Below, piece by piece: positions 28,305-35,608 of a stretch of DNA of 64,000 nucleotides (its first letter is position 1; each line of letters begins with the position of its first letter). This DNA is from Dethiobacter alkaliphilus AHT 1 (GTDB lineage: Bacteria; Bacillota; Dethiobacteria; Dethiobacterales; Dethiobacteraceae), in the NCBI RefSeq assembly GCF_000174415.1, contig NZ_ACJM01000011.1, forward strand, positions 37,281-101,280. The letters run 5' to 3'. Made by a program: the position numbers and the translations under genes. A model generated the notes under the pieces. The model was given only the letters and a program-made list of their open reading frames with translations. It was not told the origin of the DNA and did no database searches.

Positions 28305-28340
28305 GAAAGGACGGCCAAAGCCGTCCTTTCTTTCTTTTTT
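28305..28340 (+). terminator. Terminator after htrA
   Basis: GAAAGGACGG, CCAAAG, CCGTCCTTTC followed by T-rich sequence. Confidence 0.9.
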
Positions 28341-28410
28341 CTCTCTCCACTCTGTGTTAAGATAACAAAAAGAACATACTTTAGATGCTATATTTAGTAA
28401 AGGAGACGTT

Positions 28411-29313
28411 ATGCAGGTTGTCCTGTTTTTTATTGACGGTTTGGGCCTTGGCCCCATAAATGAATATAACCCTCTGGCCACCACGGCCATGCCTTGTATA
28501 GAGAAGCTGTTGGGCGGTCAAAGCCTGACAATGGAGGCGGTGGGTACCAAGACCCAAAAAGCCACTCTGCACTCCCTGGATGCCACTCTGGGTGTGCCCG
28601 GCTTGCCGCAAAGCGCCACCGGCCAGACCACTCTCTTTACCGGGGTAAATGCCGCCCGGGCACTGGGCCGCCACATCCGCGGCTTTCCCACTGAGCCCCT
28701 GCGTAAAATTCTGGCTGCAGAGGGCATATTAAAAAAGGTGCTGGAACTGCCCCAGAAAGCCGTTTTTCTAAACGGCTACCGCCCCGAATTCTTTACAGAT
28801 CTCTCAAACGGGGAGCGGTTTTATTCTGCCACCACCCTGATGAACCTCTACGCCGGACTGCCCTTTCATTCCTTTGCGGACATGGCCGCAGGCAGGTCGA
28901 TATATTCCGATATCACAAATGAAGTGCTGCAGGAGATGGGTTTTGATGTGCCCTACGTTTCGCCGGAGAAAGCGGGAAAAATCCTGGCCGAAAATGCCGC
29001 CCGCCATGATTTTCTCCTCTTTGAATATTTCCTCACCGACATGGCGGCACATAAACGGGATCGGGAAAAAACAGCTTATTGCTTAACCACCATCGACCGT
29101 TTTCTGGCCAGTATCCTTAAACAGTTGGATTTGTCACAGACACTGTTTATCATCACCAGTGACCACGGCAATATCGAGGATCTTACCACCTCCGGCCATA
29201 CCAGAAACCCGGTTCCCTTTCTCCTTATCGGTGCCGGCCATGATAAACTGCGGCCCATCACCGATTTAACCGAAGTGACTCCTCTGATCTTAGAGTTATT
29301 ACAACAATCCTGA
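28411..29313 (+). CDS. Metalloenzyme domain protein, alkaline phosphatase/iPGM superfamily
   Basis: A 300-aa protein with the metal-binding signatures of the alkaline phosphatase/phosphoglycerate mutase superfamily: FFIDGLGLG at the N-terminus, QSATGQTTLFTG (nucleophile region) and TSDHGNIEDLTTSGHTRNPVP near the C-terminus. It lacks the large inserted domain of phosphoglycerate mutases, so it is a single-domain hydrolase or transferase of unknown substrate. AAAGGAG precedes the ATG. A small CxxH/CxxC gene follows after 16 bases. Confidence 0.75.
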   Translation: MQVVLFFIDGLGLGPINEYNPLATTAMPCIEKLLGGQSLTMEAVGTKTQKATLHSLDATLGVPGLPQSATGQTTLFTGVNAARALGRHIRGFPTEPLRKILAAEGILKKVLELPQKAVFLNGYRPEFFTDLSNGERFYSATTLMNLYAGLPFHSFADMAAGRSIYSDITNEVLQEMGFDVPYVSPEKAGKILAENAARHDFLLFEYFLTDMAAHKRDREKTAYCLTTIDRFLASILKQLDLSQTLFIITSDHGNIEDLTTSGHTRNPVPFLLIGAGHDKLRPITDLTEVTPLILELLQQS

Positions 29314-29329
29314 AGCAGGAGGTATTGCC

Positions 29330-29494
29330 ATGTACGCAGTGTGTGCAGAACATGTGGAACAGGCCATTGACCGCTATGTAGATGAATATGAGCTATCCCC
29401 GGACCTTCATCGCCTGGAGGAGTACCAAAAGGAAAAAAAGGTGCCGGCTCACTGCCTGTATTGTTCCCTACCACCGGTGTACCTGTTAACCTAG
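29330..29494 (+). CDS. CxxH/CxxC motif protein (BA_5709 family)
   Basis: A 54-aa protein reading MYAVCAEHVEQAIDRYV at the start and HCLYCSLPPVYLL at the end. The CxxH and CxxC pairs probably bind one zinc. This pattern defines a small Firmicute family whose gene usually lies next to rlmH, as here (nine bases upstream). AGGAGG precedes the ATG. The function is unknown. Confidence 0.85.
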   Translation: MYAVCAEHVEQAIDRYVDEYELSPDLHRLEEYQKEKKVPAHCLYCSLPPVYLLT

Positions 29495-29503
29495 GAGGAA
29501 AAA

Positions 29504-29983
29504 ATGCAGATTCAGATTCTTACCGTGGGCAAAATCAAAGAAAAGTACCTGAAGATGGGTATCGATGAGTACACAAAACGCCTGGGCCCATTTGCCCGGG
29601 TGGAAATCCGGGAAGTAAAGGATGAAAAAACTCCCGACGGCGCTTCTGCGGCGGAAGAAGAACAGATTCAGGCCAAAGAAACGGCCCGGCTCAAAGCTCT
29701 GCTTAAGCCGGGCACCTACATTATTGCCCTGGATATCAAAGGCAAAAACCTTTCTTCCCCGGAATTTGCCTCCCAACTGGACAAACTGGCCACCACAGGC
29801 CAAAGCCACATCACCTTTCTCATCGGCGGCAGCCTGGGCCTCTCCCGGGAACTTTTAAAGATGGCCGATCTGCGCCTTTCCTTCTCCGCCATGACCTTTC
29901 CCCACCAACTGTTTCGCCTCATCCTCCTGGAACAAATCTACCGCGCCTACAAAATAAACCGCGGCGAACCCTACCATAAATAA
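29504..29983 (+). CDS. rlmH: 23S rRNA pseudouridine-1915 N3-methyltransferase RlmH
   Basis: A 159-aa SPOUT methyltransferase that methylates pseudouridine 1915 in helix 69 of 23S rRNA. The family is evident from MQIQILTVGKIKEKYLKMGI, ITFLIGGSLGLS (SAM knot) and the C-terminal EQIYRAYKINRGEPYHK. The length is exactly that of the family. TAGGAGG precedes the ATG. Its stop codon forms the left edge of the bidirectional terminator. Confidence 0.97.
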   Translation: MQIQILTVGKIKEKYLKMGIDEYTKRLGPFARVEIREVKDEKTPDGASAAEEEQIQAKETARLKALLKPGTYIIALDIKGKNLSSPEFASQLDKLATTGQSHITFLIGGSLGLSRELLKMADLRLSFSAMTFPHQLFRLILLEQIYRAYKINRGEPYHK

Positions 29984-30022
29984 CCAAAACCAGACACGGG
30001 AAACTGTGTCTGGTTTTGGTTA
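29981..30022. terminator. Bidirectional terminator holding both stop codons
   Basis: A perfect 17-bp stem with an 8-base loop. The left arm begins with the rlmH stop TAA and the right arm ends with the complement of the ilvA stop TAA. A/T-rich arms give U-runs in both directions. Confidence 0.85.
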
Positions 30023-31222
30023 GCAGGCCGAAGTGACGGAAAAGCCCTCTTTTTTCAGCTCTTCTACGATGCGTTTGACATGGCGGTGGCCGTTGGTTTC
30101 CACGGTGACCTCCAACTCCACATCCATGAAGCGGTCAAAGGCTTTAAACTGGTTGTGATCCAGTTTTATCACATTGGCGTTCATGCGGGCCAGGATTTCA
30201 GCGATTTTTTGCAGTTGTCCCGGTCGGTCCGGGAGTTCAACGGAAAAGCAGAAGATGCGTCCCCGCGAAAACAGGCCGCGGTTAATCATGGCCGACATGG
30301 TTAAAACGTCGATGTTGCCGCCGCTGACAATGCTGACTATTTTTTGATTGGGCCGGTTGATTTTCTTTAGTGCCGCCAGCGACAGCACGCCGGCATTCTC
30401 GCCCACCACTTTATGTTTATCCAAAAGCAACAAAAAGGCATCCATAATATCAAAGTCGGTTACGGTGACAATCTCGTCCACATAATCGCGGATAATGGGA
30501 TAGGTAATCTCTCCGGGGTTTTTCACCGCCACACCGTCGGCAATGGTATCCACATCGTCCAGCTGTGTAAGGCGTTTATTTTCCACCGAGATTTTCATGG
30601 CCTGAGCACCGTCGGGCTCCACGCCGATGATGGTAATGTCTGGTTTTATGGCTTTAGCCGCCAGGGCAATGCCGGAGATTAGTCCGCCGCCGCCGATGGG
30701 GGCCACGATGCAGTGAGCATCCGGCAGTTTTTCCAGCACTTCCAGAGCAATGGTGCCCTGCCCTTCGATGACATCCAGGTCGTTAAAAGGGTGGATAAAA
30801 ACCAGGTTCTCTTGGTCCATGAGCCGTTTGGCTTCGGCAAAAGCATCATCATAGCCATCTCCGCACAAAATGACTTTTGCTCCATAGCCTCTGGTGGCTT
30901 CCACTTTAATCAGCGGTGCGGTCTTAGGCATCACAATGGTGGCTTTTACGCCCAGTTTTTGCGCAGCGTAGGCTACGCCCTGGGCATGGTTGCCCGCAGA
31001 AGAGGCAATCAGGCCCGACTTTTTTTCTTCCGGAGTAAGCTTGCTGATCTTGTTATAGGCGCCGCGAATCTTAAAAGAGCCGGTGGTCTGCAGGTTTTCC
31101 AATTTGATATATGATTGGTTTTCCGTTTCTTTACTAAAGGGCATGCTGTGTTGCAGAGGCGTTTCAATGCTGATGCCGGCCAGGCGTTTTTTTGCCTGCT
31201 CAAACTGCTGAAGAGTTAGCAT
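30020..31222 (-). CDS. ilvA: Threonine ammonia-lyase with ACT domain
   Basis: A 400-aa PLP enzyme that deaminates threonine to 2-oxobutyrate, the first step to isoleucine or a catabolic route. The PLP lysine lies in TTGSFKIRGAYNK, the glycine loop in SAGNHAQG and SGGNID. A C-terminal ACT domain (about 325-400: FSVELPDRPGQLQKIAEIL) suggests allosteric control. One ACT domain and 400 aa fit the shorter catabolic/TdcB-like form more than the 510-aa biosynthetic IlvA. The ATG at 31222 has AAGGGGG; a TTG two codons upstream is possible. Confidence 0.92.
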   Translation of the reverse strand: MLTLQQFEQAKKRLAGISIETPLQHSMPFSKETENQSYIKLENLQTTGSFKIRGAYNKISKLTPEEKKSGLIASSAGNHAQGVAYAAQKLGVKATIVMPKTAPLIKVEATRGYGAKVILCGDGYDDAFAEAKRLMDQENLVFIHPFNDLDVIEGQGTIALEVLEKLPDAHCIVAPIGGGGLISGIALAAKAIKPDITIIGVEPDGAQAMKISVENKRLTQLDDVDTIADGVAVKNPGEITYPIIRDYVDEIVTVTDFDIMDAFLLLLDKHKVVGENAGVLSLAALKKINRPNQKIVSIVSGGNIDVLTMSAMINRGLFSRGRIFCFSVELPDRPGQLQKIAEILARMNANVIKLDHNQFKAFDRFMDVELEVTVETNGHRHVKRIVEELKKEGFSVTSAC

Positions 31223-31351
31223 GGCCAAGACCCCCTTCCTATTTACAGTCTATATCCCGGTGAAGCTCTTATACATTAACGCTGAATTAAGCTAATTATA
31301 TCTTTCCCGGTCCGGTAAAAAAAGAGAGCATGACAAGCCGTTATAAAATAT

Positions 31352-31915
31352 TCACATTTTACCGGAGCATACCAGAAGGCACTGGGCACATCCTTTCAGT
31401 GAATAAGCCAGGCAGCGGGTAGCGCTAAAACCAAAGGGAGTAAAAGCATCCGCCGGACAGGCCCGGATACATTCCCCGCAATGGCTGCAGTGCCGAGAGG
31501 CCATGGCAGGGGATTTGGCTGACGGCAGTGGTGCGTTGGTAAACGTGGCGGCAAACAGCAGGGCTGAACCATGCTTTCTGTTGGTGATTATCCCGTTTCT
31601 CCCCCATTCCCCAAGACCTGCGGCAACGGCCAGCGGCCGGAAATCACCGTAGAGCGATAAAATACTTTTGTGTTGGGCCAGATACCCCTGGGAGCGGAGA
31701 ATACCGGCTATAACGCCCTGCACATGGCGGCTTACTTTTAAGGTGGAAGCCAACTGTTTGGTTATTTTTGCCGGTTGTCTTAAAAACCAGGTGTCGGAAA
31801 AAGGAAAGGCCAATAATATCACCGGCTCAACTTTTCTGATTTTTGTAAAACCTACTAAAACGGCTCCTTTCCTTAAAGCCGTTTGCCGTATATAATGCGC
31901 CAACTGAAGTTGCAT
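31352..31915 (-). CDS. Epoxyqueuosine reductase-like iron-sulfur protein, short
   Basis: A 187-aa protein with a C-terminal ferredoxin-like region: CSHCGECIRACP and then CLAYSLKGCAQCLLVC, enough for two [4Fe-4S] clusters. The N-terminal part is related to the QueG-like fold (AGLGEWGRNGIITNRKHGSALLFAA) but the protein is only half the length of QueG and lacks its C-terminal HEAT region. It is probably a redox protein of the COG1600-like group, not epoxyqueuosine reductase itself. AGGAGGAAATG gives a good start. Confidence 0.7.
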   Translation of the reverse strand: MQLQLAHYIRQTALRKGAVLVGFTKIRKVEPVILLAFPFSDTWFLRQPAKITKQLASTLKVSRHVQGVIAGILRSQGYLAQHKSILSLYGDFRPLAVAAGLGEWGRNGIITNRKHGSALLFAATFTNAPLPSAKSPAMASRHCSHCGECIRACPADAFTPFGFSATRCLAYSLKGCAQCLLVCSGKM

Positions 31916-32144
31916 TACATTTCCTCCTGTAAGTGCACTAATGAATGTGTTTTCGGTATTTTAATCATTTTTTTGCTGAATATTCAGGGTGACGCGTATG
32001 ATTCGAAAAAAAAGGGCCATAATATGGAATAAGGTTTAGATTGTGTTAAAAAGTGAGTACGCAAAATATACTCGCCTCTTGATAAGGCAGAAACGGTTAG
32101 CGTAATTCATCTTTTTGACCAAATTATTATTAGGAGGCTGTAAG

Positions 32145-32345
32145 GTGCAAGGAAAAGTAAAATGGTTTAATGCAGAAAAAGGTTTTGGCTTTATTGAGAG
32201 AAGCGATGGAGATGATGTATTTGTCCACTTCTCCGCTATCCAGAGTGAGGGTTTTAAGACTCTGGAGGAAGGTCAGACGGTGGAATTTGAAGTGGTTGAA
32301 GGCAACCGTGGTTTGCAGGCAGCCAACGTCACAGTTGTTCCCTAG
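32145..32345 (+). CDS. cspA: Cold-shock protein, CspA family (copy 1)
   Basis: A 66-aa OB-fold RNA chaperone ([26 protein letters not shown]) with both RNP motifs. It starts with GTG after TAGGAGG. A possible -10 TATACT lies at 32067-32072, giving a leader of about 65 bases, shorter than classic cold-shock leaders. About 85% identical to the second copy 3 kb downstream. A strong terminator follows. Confidence 0.95.
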   Translation: MQGKVKWFNAEKGFGFIERSDGDDVFVHFSAIQSEGFKTLEEGQTVEFEVVEGNRGLQAANVTVVP

Positions 32346-32350
32346 TATGA

Positions 32351-32388
32351 GTAAAGGACGCTCCGTTTTGCGCGGAGCGTCCTTTTAC
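32351..32388 (+). terminator. Terminator of cspA copy 1
   Basis: GTAAAGGACGCTCCG pairs with CGGAGCGTCCTTTTAC; 15-bp stem. Confidence 0.92.
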
Positions 32389-32513
32389 CTTGCTGGCCCC
32401 TGAACACCGACATACGTCTAAACGCCTGAATTTGGGGAAGAAAAAGAAGGAAATTACACAATTGCATGAATATTTCTTCTCAGAGTGACTATGGTTAGTT
32501 TAATAGGCCAGAG

Positions 32514-32530
32514 GAATGTTTAAAACATTC
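32514..32530. promoter_or_regulatory. Palindrome overlapping glnA -35 region, candidate operator
   Basis: GAATGTTT-A-AAACATTC, eight-base perfect arms, 16 bases before the TATAAT. Its position suits a repressor or activator of glnA; the regulator is unknown and the sequence does not fit the GlnR/TnrA site TGTnA-N7-TnACA. Confidence 0.5.
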
Positions 32531-32546
32531 GACTTTCGAACATAAA

Positions 32547-32552
32547 TATAAT
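32547..32552 (+). promoter_or_regulatory. Probable glnA -10 element
   Basis: A consensus TATAAT with no good -35, as expected if an activator or the palindrome upstream is needed. Confidence 0.45.
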
Positions 32553-32563
32553 ACAATATATGT

Positions 32564-32595
32564 AACTTCTCTGTGGATCTACAGGAAGTTTTTTT
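32564..32595 (+). terminator. Terminator-like hairpin in glnA leader
   Basis: AACTTC-T-CTGT-GGATCT-ACAG-GAAGTT followed by a T-run, starting just after the expected transcript start. A second stem (GTACTGT 32597-32603 with ACAGTAC 32626-32632) follows. It may attenuate glnA or end transcripts from upstream. Confidence 0.5.
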
Positions 32596-32671
32596 CGTAC
32601 TGTAAAGAATTCTTGGTAATATACACAGTACTTAAACAAATGGGTTTTATTATTAAAGGAGGAGAAGAACC

Positions 32672-34033
32672 ATTAGTTCTGAAGAAGGCAGTAGGACCAA
32701 CATTTCCGAAGCAAAGAGAAAAGAAGTATTTCGCAAAGTGGAAGAGAAGGGAATCGAATTTATCAGGCTGCAGTTCATTGACATTTTCGGTGTTTTAAAA
32801 AGCATGAACATCACACCGGATGAGTTGGACGAGGCTCTGGACGGCAAACTGATGTTTGACGGATCATCCATTGACGGCTTTGCCCGTATCAATGAATCGG
32901 ATAAATGTCTGGTGCCTGATCCCGATACGTTTCAGATAATGCCGTGGCGTCCCACTGAAAAAGGTGTGGCCCGGATGATCTGCGATGTCCACAACCCTGA
33001 CGGTACCCCCTTTGAAGGCTGCCCGCGCTGGAATTTTAAACGGGTTCTGCGCGAAGCCACCGATATGGGGTATGAGTTCAATGTGGGGCCCGAAGGAGAA
33101 TTTTTCCTTTTTCACACCGATGATAAGGGCAGGCCGACTCTGGAAATCCACGACAAGGCCGGATACTTTGATCTGGCACCCATTGACTATGGGGAAGATG
33201 CGCGCCGAGACATTGTATTGACCATGAAACAGATGGGCTTTCGAATTGAAGCATCACACCACGAAGTGGCACCCGGTCAGCATGAAATTGATTTCAAGTA
33301 CGATGAAGCTTTAAAGACCGCCGATAAGTGGGTAACATTCCGTGATGTGGTTAAAAATATCGCCAAGAACCATTGTTTGTATGCCACCTTTATGCCCAAA
33401 CCCTTTGCCGGGGAAAACGGCTCGGCCATGCACTGCAATCAATCGCTGTTTAAAAACGGGGAGAATATTTTCCATGATCCCAACGGCGACTATGAGTTAA
33501 GTGAGACAGCACTGTATTATGTGGGAGGGCTCTTAAGGCATGCCAAAGGCATGACGGCCATTGCCAACCCCATTATCAACAGCTATAAGCGTCTGCGGCC
33601 CGGTTATGAGGCTCCCATCAATATTGCCTGGTCCAACTCTAACCGTAGCACTCTGATTAGGATTCCCGGCCGTCGGGGCAAAGCCACCCGCGTGGAGCTG
33701 AGAAGCCCGGATCCGGTGGCCAATCCCTACCTGATTTTTTCGGTTATGTTAAAGGCAGGGCTGGAAGGCATTAAAAACCAGATTACACCTCCTCCCTCCG
33801 TGGAAGAGGATGTCTATTGCCTGACGGCAAAGCAGCGTGCCGACCTTGATTTAACTTATCTGCCCAGGGATCTGTACGCGGCTCTAAAAGAAATGGAGAA
33901 TGACCCGCTGGTGGAGGAAGCCATTGGCAGCCACTGCTACAACCGCTTTCTGGAAGGTAAGTACAAAGAATGGAATGAGTACGCAGAACAGGTCCACCGC
34001 TGGGAAATGGACACCTACCTGCGCAAATATTAA
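32672..34033 (+). CDS. glnA: Glutamine synthetase type I, probable ATT start
   Basis: Glutamine synthetase makes glutamine from glutamate, ammonia and ATP. Conserved parts are FIRLQFIDIFGV, MFDGSSIDGFARI (with the GSI-alpha arginine), EASHHEVAPGQHEIDFKY, KPFAGENGSAMHCN and NRSTLIRIPG. The first standard start, GTG at 32738, would cut the N-terminal helix that precedes the FIRLQF strand and has no ribosome-binding site. The frame is open back to a TAA at 32654, and the only codon with a proper site is ATT at 32672: AAAGGAGG stands nine bases before it. That yields 453 aa, close to the 444 of B. subtilis GlnA. A sequencing error turning ATG into ATT is the alternative. Confidence 0.93.
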   Translation: MSSEEGSRTNISEAKRKEVFRKVEEKGIEFIRLQFIDIFGVLKSMNITPDELDEALDGKLMFDGSSIDGFARINESDKCLVPDPDTFQIMPWRPTEKGVARMICDVHNPDGTPFEGCPRWNFKRVLREATDMGYEFNVGPEGEFFLFHTDDKGRPTLEIHDKAGYFDLAPIDYGEDARRDIVLTMKQMGFRIEASHHEVAPGQHEIDFKYDEALKTADKWVTFRDVVKNIAKNHCLYATFMPKPFAGENGSAMHCNQSLFKNGENIFHDPNGDYELSETALYYVGGLLRHAKGMTAIANPIINSYKRLRPGYEAPINIAWSNSNRSTLIRIPGRRGKATRVELRSPDPVANPYLIFSVMLKAGLEGIKNQITPPPSVEEDVYCLTAKQRADLDLTYLPRDLYAALKEMENDPLVEEAIGSHCYNRFLEGKYKEWNEYAEQVHRWEMDTYLRKY

Positions 34034-34035
34034 AG

Positions 34036-34072
34036 ACAAGAAAAAGCTGCCTTCACAGGCAGCTTTTTCTTG
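34036..34072. terminator. Bidirectional terminator between glnA and the nitrilase-like gene
   Basis: ACAAGAAAAAGCTGCCT, TCAC, then the complementary arm ending TTTTTCTTGT. A- and T-runs within the arms serve both convergent genes. Confidence 0.92.
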
Positions 34073-34897
34073 TTAAGATTGAGAATCTTCTCCGGGCTTG
34101 CAGAGGTTTGAGCCTCCGGGTGTAAGCTTTTGCAGATAGTCGTCCAGATAGGGTACTTCTTCCCGTGCCCACTGCAGAGCTTCCCGATCCACCGCACGGA
34201 TTAGGATTTCTTCTTTTTTATCCGATGCTTCCGCCAGTATATCGCCCAAAGGGCTCACCAGTTTGCTTTTGCCGCAGCTGTTGTTACCTACCGTGTTAAC
34301 GCCAAAAACATAAATGGTATTGTCAAGGGCCCGTGCCGGCAGCTGAATGTCCCAGCGGTGTGAAGCGGCCACGCTCCATACCGAAGGGCAGACAATAATT
34401 TCTCCTCCCGCCAGTGCAATCAGGCGGCTGGTTTCCGGAAACTCCATCTCATAGCAAATTAAGACCCCGATTTTGCCCGCATCGGTGTCAAACACAGGGT
34501 AGTTGATTTCTCCCTGGTTAAAGATTTGCTGTTCACGCCCCCAGAGCAGACTTTTTCTCACAATGCCCTGCAGATCGCCGTTGCCGTTAATAATGGCGGT
34601 GGAAATAAAGATTTTGTCTTCATCGTTTTTTTCCACAAAGGGGCAGATAATGGTGGCTCCGGACTTTGCCGCCTCTTCCTGCATGGTGGGCACCGTTTTT
34701 TCGTCCACCTTTTCCGCCAAATCAAAAAAAGCGCTTTTGGAAAGATAATAACCTGTTGTCCACAGTTCGGGCAGCACAATCAACTCCGCTTCCTGTACTG
34801 CCTGCCGGATAAACATCTGGCCCCGCTTTAAGTTTGCGTCTATATTGTTCATTATGGGTGTCATTTGAATCCCTGCCACATGAAAAATAAGAATCAC
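34073..34897 (-). CDS. Carbon-nitrogen hydrolase (nitrilase superfamily)
   Basis: A 274-aa amidase of the nitrilase superfamily. The catalytic triad is visible: Glu in LPELWTTGYY, Lys in GIVRKSLLWG, Cys in IGVLICYEMEFPE. Such enzymes hydrolyse omega-amides (for example 2-oxoglutaramate) or N-carbamoyl compounds; sequence alone does not fix the substrate. Its convergent position to glnA hints at nitrogen metabolism. The start is uncertain: GTG at 34897 has little ribosome-binding site, and GTG at 34879 would give the common short VAGIQM N-terminus. Confidence 0.88.
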   Translation of the reverse strand: MILIFHVAGIQMTPIMNNIDANLKRGQMFIRQAVQEAELIVLPELWTTGYYLSKSAFFDLAEKVDEKTVPTMQEEAAKSGATIICPFVEKNDEDKIFISTAIINGNGDLQGIVRKSLLWGREQQIFNQGEINYPVFDTDAGKIGVLICYEMEFPETSRLIALAGGEIIVCPSVWSVAASHRWDIQLPARALDNTIYVFGVNTVGNNSCGKSKLVSPLGDILAEASDKKEEILIRAVDREALQWAREEVPYLDDYLQKLTPGGSNLCKPGEDSQS

Positions 34898-35002
34898 CCC
34901 CTACTAGCTTTACCGAAATTTGCTCGTCATTCTATGGTATCTTACTATCAACTCTTCTTCAAGTACAGAAACATATCATTTTCCGCAGTTAACAAGTTTT
35001 AC

Positions 35003-35031
35003 TTGCTTTTCAAAAATTTTTATGGTATCAT
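35003..35031 (+). promoter_or_regulatory. Sigma-A promoter of cspA copy 2
   Basis: TTGCTT, 17 bases, TATCAT with extended TGG. It gives a leader of about 115 bases, the length typical of cold-shock mRNAs. Confidence 0.6.
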
Positions 35032-35152
35032 TCTATATAGTGTTGAAAAGAAGAGTACGATCGAACGCTAGGCCTCAAGTTTGGGCAACAATGGTTTTGA
35101 CGTTATTTTTCTTTTTGATTCAAATTCTTTATTTTTAGGAGGCCTGCAATAT

Positions 35153-35350
35153 ATGCAAGGTAAAGTAAAATGGTTTAACGCAGAAAAAGGTTTTGGTTTT
35201 ATCGAAAGACCCGACGGTGAAGATGTATTCGTACATTTCTCCGCCATCCAGGCAGAAGGTTTCAAAACACTGGAAGAAGGACAGGATGTTGAGTTTGATG
35301 TTGTAGAAGGCAACCGTGGCCCGCAAGCGGCTAACGTTGTGCGTATATAA
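35153..35350 (+). CDS. Cold-shock protein, CspA family (copy 2)
   Basis: A 65-aa cold-shock OB-fold protein ([26 protein letters not shown]). It differs from copy 1 at about nine positions, mostly near the C-terminus. TAGGAGG precedes the ATG. It has its own promoter, a longer leader and a terminator, so it is a separate unit and may be the cold-inducible copy. The first copy is 3 kb upstream, with glnA and the nitrilase-like gene in between. Confidence 0.95.
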   Translation: MQGKVKWFNAEKGFGFIERPDGEDVFVHFSAIQAEGFKTLEEGQDVEFDVVEGNRGPQAANVVRI

Positions 35351-35368
35351 ATTAAACAAAATGTCAGC

Positions 35369-35402
35369 AAAAAGCATTTCCGCTAAGCGGAAATGCTTTT
35401 TT
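35369..35402 (+). terminator. Terminator of cspA copy 2
   Basis: GCATTTCCGC, TAA, GCGGAAATGC plus six T. Confidence 0.92.
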
Positions 35403-35414
35403 CATGCACAATTT

Positions 35415-35464
35415 GTGGACAGAGGGACCCTCTGCGAGGACAGGCAGGTTATTCTGTCCACAAA
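35415..35464. repeat. GTGGAC...GTCCAC repeat (copy 1, inverted relative to copy 2)
   Basis: A 50-base unit bounded by GTGGAC and GTCCAC with an internal GGGACC...GGACAGG segment. Its reverse complement matches 37126-37175 at 47 of 50 bases. The two copies flank the COG2509 gene. Confidence 0.75.
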
Positions 35465-35540
35465 AAGAGACGTTTTTTGGAAATTGATGATATAGTGGAG
35501 GCCTTAACCTGTCCTTTGTTCATTTGGAAGGAATTTATTC

Positions 35541-35570
35541 TGGACAAAAGAAGTGTATATTAAGTATAAT
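35541..35570 (+). promoter_or_regulatory. Sigma-A promoter of COG2509 gene
   Basis: TGGACA, 18 bases, TATAAT, about 40 bases before the start. A sigma-H-like GAAGGAATT / AAAGAAGTG (16 of 18) overlaps it at 35527-35555. Confidence 0.6.
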
Positions 35571-35608
35571 AGCAGGTGGTTTGCCCAAAACAAGTGGGGG
35601 GATGCAGA

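Larger units (their letters stand above)
32389..32671 (+). other. Intergenic region upstream of glnA
   Basis: A 283-base gap with no supportable gene. It holds an exact palindrome (32514-32530), a TATAAT (32547-32552), a terminator-like hairpin and a second stem before the glnA ribosome-binding site; these are listed separately. A 10-base-spaced GAAGGAAAT / CATGAATAT pair at 32447-32474 resembles a sigma-H promoter but the spacing is short. Confidence 0.6.

Noticed and set aside
30020..31352. T-box leader before ilvA
   Set aside because: The gap upstream on the minus strand is about 130 bases and lacks a T-box sequence or specifier stem.
31352..31915. Epoxyqueuosine reductase QueG
   Set aside because: The protein is only 187 aa and lacks the C-terminal half of QueG; kept as a QueG-like Fe-S protein.
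32075..32100. Minus strand reads CCTTATCAAGAGG, resembling the start of a SAM-I riboswitch
   Set aside because: The rest of the SAM-I core is absent and no suitable minus-strand gene follows closely; it is part of the cspA leader.
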